A stretch of 54,072 bases of DNA from an uncultured Eubacteriales bacterium (GTDB lineage: Bacteria; Bacillota; Clostridia; Christensenellales; Aristaeellaceae): positions 1 through 54,072 of the forward strand of contig CADANQ010000007.1 in NCBI GenBank assembly GCA_902789365.1, read 5' to 3'. Shown one piece after another: positions 51,308 to 54,072 of the stretch (positions are counted from its first letter, which is position 1; every line of letters begins with the position of its first letter). Made by a program: the position numbers and the translations under genes. The notes under the pieces were generated by a model. That model did no database searches and had not been told where the DNA came from. It saw only the letters and a list, made by a program, of their open reading frames with translations.

Positions 51308-51344
51308 AACCTTGCGGCCGGACCGATATAAAGGAGCGCATGCG

Positions 51345-52154
51345 ATGCTCGGAGCGATGACGGGCGATATCGCCGGTTCCCGTTTTGAATGGGATAACCT
51401 CAAATCCATGGACTTCGTATTTTTCACGCCTCAGTGCCGTTTTACCGACGACAGCGTGATGACCGCGGCGGTGGCGGAGGCCCTGATGAATTCCGCGCCG
51501 GATTATGCCGACCTTTCGGCGCGAACGGTCGAATCCATGCGGAGACTCGGCAGGGCTCATATCGGCGCAGGATATGGCGGAAGGTTTTTGCGTTGGCTGA
51601 AATCCGATCATCCGGAGCCCTACGGCAGCTTCGGCAACGGCGCCGCCATGCGGATCAGTCCTGTGGCATGGGCCGCCCGGAACGAAGACGAGTTAAAGCG
51701 CCTTTCCGCCGCGGTTACCGGCGTTACCCACAATCATCCCGAGGGGCTGAAGGGGGCCGAGGCCGCGGCCATGGCGGCCTTTCTGGCGCTCCGGGGCAGG
51801 ACCATCCCCGAGATCCGGGAGAGGATCGTCAGGGATTACTATCCGCTGGAATTCACCCTGGACGGCATTCGTCCGGGGTACCGGTTCGACGTCTCATGCC
51901 GGGGCTCGGTGCCGGTGGCCCTGGAGGCCTTCCTGGAGTCCCGGGGGTTTGAGGACGCGGTCCGCGGCGCCATATCCGTCGGGGGAGACAGCGATACCAT
52001 CGCGGCCGTCCCCGGGGGGATCGCCGAGGCGTATTACGGCATTCCGGAGGAGCTTGCGGCCAAAGCCCGGACCTACCTGACGGACGACCTTCTGGACATA
52101 CTGGATCGGTTTGCCGAATTTGTCGGTGGCAGACGGCATTCCGCGCGACGGTAG
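51345..52154 (+). CDS. ADP-ribosylglycohydrolase family protein
   Basis: 269 aa from ATG 51345 (AAAGGAGCG upstream). ARH motifs: MTGDIAGSRFEW, FTDDSVMT (metal-binding acids), GSFGNGAAMRISPVAW, THNHPEGLKGA, and GGDSDTIAAVPGGIAEAYYG. It removes ADP-ribose from proteins or hydrolyses related ligands, with Mg2+. No ADP-ribosyltransferase gene (such as DraT or a toxin) is seen nearby, so the substrate is unknown. Confidence 0.93.
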   Translation: MLGAMTGDIAGSRFEWDNLKSMDFVFFTPQCRFTDDSVMTAAVAEALMNSAPDYADLSARTVESMRRLGRAHIGAGYGGRFLRWLKSDHPEPYGSFGNGAAMRISPVAWAARNEDELKRLSAAVTGVTHNHPEGLKGAEAAAMAAFLALRGRTIPEIRERIVRDYYPLEFTLDGIRPGYRFDVSCRGSVPVALEAFLESRGFEDAVRGAISVGGDSDTIAAVPGGIAEAYYGIPEELAAKARTYLTDDLLDILDRFAEFVGGRRHSARR

Positions 52155-52182
52155 CGCGAGATTATAAACAAAAAGGAGGCAC

Positions 52183-53055
52183 ATGATGCAAAAGATTCAA
52201 AAATCGCTGGCCGCGCTTATGACGCTGGTCATGCTTGCGGCCTTCGGGACCGCGTACGCGGCGGGAGAATGGCACTGTCCTTATTGCGGACAGCTGAACA
52301 ACCGCAACTTCTGCGTTTCCTGCGGCGCTCCGCGGCCGGAGGAGCCGGTCTGGGCGGAGGACGATATCGCCGACCCTGCTTTGGCGGCGTCCATCCTGGG
52401 CATCGGCGGGGACCTGCTTCTGGAAGTAACGGTGGACTTTGAGAAAAATCTGTTCTTCTCCACCTATGACGTGGACATGTACCTGGACGGCGCGTACCTG
52501 GCCACGCTGCCCCATGGCGTGGATTATCACGCTTATTTCAGCGTTCCGCAGGGGGATCACGTCCTGACCTTCTGTGAAAACGGCGATCATCAGGTATACG
52601 GCGAAACGGGCCTGGCCATATACGGCAGCACGGCCTATTCCTGCAGGATTCAGGCGAAAAGCCTCCAGGTGAAGATTTCCGACGAAAAAGTATACGATCC
52701 CTTCTCCTCCGCCCCGTCCATGTCCATGGACAGGTATATGTCTTACTGCAGGGAGCCGGATTACGGCGCCATTTCCGAAAACCCGCAAAACAACAGGGGC
52801 AAAAAGATTGCCGTCACCGGCAGGGTGCTGCAGTCGGTGGAGGGCTGGTTCGAAATGTCCTTTATGCGCGTCGAGGATGAAAACGGCTGCCTGTGGTTCG
52901 CCTCGCGGCAGATGACCGGCGGCAGCTCGGCCCTGGACGCGTACGACACCGTTACGCTGTACGGAGAATGCACAGGCCTGACCACCTATATCACCGCGTC
53001 GGGGGATTCCGTCACGGTTCCCTCCATCGACGTAAAGTACATTGCTCTGCACTGA
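52183..53055 (+). CDS. secreted protein with zinc ribbon
   Basis: 290 aa. Signal peptide about 1-27 (ALMTLVMLAAFGTAYA) directly followed by a zinc ribbon: Cys32, Cys35, Cys44, Cys47 (CPYCGQLNN...CVSCG). A beta-rich domain (about 75-165; DMYLDGAYLATLPHGVDYH resembles a PEGA-like repeat) and an OB-like C-terminal domain (about 208-290; GKKIAVTGRVLQSVEGW...) follow. Exported zinc ribbons are uncommon. Function unknown. AAGGAGG precedes the ATGATG. Confidence 0.75.
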   Translation: MMQKIQKSLAALMTLVMLAAFGTAYAAGEWHCPYCGQLNNRNFCVSCGAPRPEEPVWAEDDIADPALAASILGIGGDLLLEVTVDFEKNLFFSTYDVDMYLDGAYLATLPHGVDYHAYFSVPQGDHVLTFCENGDHQVYGETGLAIYGSTAYSCRIQAKSLQVKISDEKVYDPFSSAPSMSMDRYMSYCREPDYGAISENPQNNRGKKIAVTGRVLQSVEGWFEMSFMRVEDENGCLWFASRQMTGGSSALDAYDTVTLYGECTGLTTYITASGDSVTVPSIDVKYIALH

Positions 53056-53083
53056 ACAGAATATGCGCGTGAGGTAATAAGAA

Positions 53084-54072
53084 ATGAAAAAAGCATTGTC
53101 CATGGGCCTGGCGCTGATGCTTTGCGCGGGCTGCGCGGCGGGGGAGACCGCCGACGGCAGGTATGAATTTGAGGACGGCGTGCTGCACGGCAACGCCAGG
53201 GTGATGACTTCGGGCGGCGTCGGCTGGGTGGAGGGCCTGGCCGGTGAAGGCGACGGCGTGACGGTGACGGTGAACGCGCCGGAGGACGGTTTTTACGACC
53301 TGACGGTCCGTTCCGCCAGCACCGGCGGCTACAAGGAAAATTACCTTCTCCTGGATGGGGAGTCCATCGGGAATACCGTCACGGAGGGCGGAATTTACGG
53401 GGATCATACGGTGTCTCATATCTACCTTTCCGAAGGCGAGCACAAAGTAACCGTGTCCTCCTTCTGGGGCTACGTCCGGCTGGACTGCCTCACGGTGACC
53501 CCTTCCGAAGCGCTGCCGGAGGATATGTACGACGTTCCTTCGACGCTGTGCAATCCTTCGCCGTCCGCCGAGGCTCAGGCCCTGATGGACTGGATGTGCG
53601 ATATTTACGGTGAAAAGATGATCTCCGGCCAGTACCTGGACGAAAACCAGTACGGACTGGAACTGAAGGCTGTTGCCTCGGCGACGGACGGGCTGTATCC
53701 CGCCATGGTGGGCCTGGACATGCTCAATTATTCGCCCGCCTCGGTCAGCCTCGGCACCCGGCCCGTGTCCGTGGACCAGGCCATCGAATACTGGCGCAAG
53801 GGTTATATCCTGACCATGTGCTGGCACTGGGTGCCGCCGGTGAATTACCTGAATACCAACGACAATTCCTGGTGGGGCGGCTTTTATACAAAGAACACCG
53901 CCATCAGCCTGGAAAAGATCATGAATGGGGAAGACCCGGAGGGCTACGAACTGCTGGTGCGTGATATGGACGCCATCGCCGAGCAGCTCAGGCGCCTGCG
54001 GGACGCCGGGGTGCCGGTTCTGTGGCGGCCCCTGCACGAGGCCAGCGGCGGATGGTTCTGGTGGGGCGCATC
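53084..54072 (+). CDS. GH26 mannanase with N-terminal CBM35-like domain (3' end outside window)
   Basis: At least 329 codons, truncated by the window edge. Signal peptide about 1-20 with a possible lipobox around MLCAGC. A CBM35-like domain follows (YEFEDGVLHG... to the linker near 145). The GH26 catalytic domain starts near 165 (MDWMCDIYGEKMISGQYLDE) and carries TMCWHWVPP and WRPLHEASGGWFWWG, whose Glu is the acid/base; the nucleophile lies beyond the edge. It would cut beta-1,4-mannans outside the cell. GAGGT precedes the ATG. Confidence 0.88.
   Translation, partial: MKKALSMGLALMLCAGCAAGETADGRYEFEDGVLHGNARVMTSGGVGWVEGLAGEGDGVTVTVNAPEDGFYDLTVRSASTGGYKENYLLLDGESIGNTVTEGGIYGDHTVSHIYLSEGEHKVTVSSFWGYVRLDCLTVTPSEALPEDMYDVPSTLCNPSPSAEAQALMDWMCDIYGEKMISGQYLDENQYGLELKAVASATDGLYPAMVGLDMLNYSPASVSLGTRPVSVDQAIEYWRKGYILTMCWHWVPPVNYLNTNDNSWWGGFYTKNTAISLEKIMNGEDPEGYELLVRDMDAIAEQLRRLRDAGVPVLWRPLHEASGGWFWWGA

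Noticed and set aside
1-54072. tRNA, rRNA, riboswitch, insertion sequence or integrase
   Set aside because: None was recognised on reading both strands; weak hairpins in leaders did not match any known riboswitch core. tRNAscan and Rfam searches would settle it.

Overview
The window is GC-rich DNA, dense with short operons, from a low-copy Firmicute, most likely a gut or rumen member of the Clostridia (a Christensenellales- or Oscillospirales-like lineage). The grounds are strong AGGAGG ribosome sites, TTGACA/TATAAT promoters, Clostridia-type gene families (AmmeMemoRadiSam protein, GH42, DUF4428, YolD/UvrX-type polymerase, XRE-AbrB fusion) and polysaccharide enzymes. This placement is inferred from family content only. 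No rRNA, tRNA or CRISPR array was seen.

Layout. 0-9.3 kb holds an AMMECR1/MEMO-type protein, an SGNH esterase and a plus-strand glucan block: GH13, glycogen synthase with a long Ala/Lys/Glu-rich N-terminal extension, a small hypothetical, and an oligo-1,6-glucosidase. 9.3-18 kb is mainly minus strand: secreted and membrane hypotheticals, GH42 beta-galactosidase, GNAT, radical SAM, a YdeI-like protein and a P-loop protein. 18-19.4 kb has two plus-strand genes (PPC domain, DUF4428). 19.4-23.8 kb is a run of five minus-strand genes tied to DNA damage or nucleotide pools (AlkX/YcaQ-type glycosylase, MazG, SLOG, YolD, Y-family polymerase), headed by a consensus promoter set in a perfect 18-bp inverted repeat. 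24-29.8 kb has a flavodoxin-like protein, decayed gene remnants, a PfkB kinase, a polar amino acid ABC transporter and a TetR regulator with a clear operator. 30-33.7 kb (plus) has an SF1 helicase, an APH(3')-like kinase and a nitrilase-family amidase. 33.7-42.1 kb (minus) has a fucose-isomerase-like protein, a secreted protein of four tandem beta-sandwich-like repeats, an ABC exporter with its XRE-AbrB regulator, an ANT(6)-like protein, two GNATs and a PNPOx-like protein.

The most notable region is 42.1-49.6 kb, a complete plasmid-type replication and partition module: a PrimPol-DnaB fusion, about 20 copies of an 18-bp iteron around a near-perfect chromosomal-type parS site, a putative initiator (Rep), AT-rich DNA, and parA with a ribbon-helix-helix partner. 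Genes to the right all run rightward and most genes to the left run leftward, as around a bidirectional origin. The window may therefore be the origin region of a megaplasmid or chromid, or a chromosome carrying an integrated replicon. The sequence alone does not decide this.

The right end (49.7-54.1 kb) carries an SGNH hydrolase, a HAD phosphatase, an ADP-ribosylglycohydrolase, a secreted zinc-ribbon protein and the first part of a GH26 mannanase. Together with GH42, GH13 and the SGNH/CE6-like esterase this points to plant polysaccharide and glycogen or starch use.
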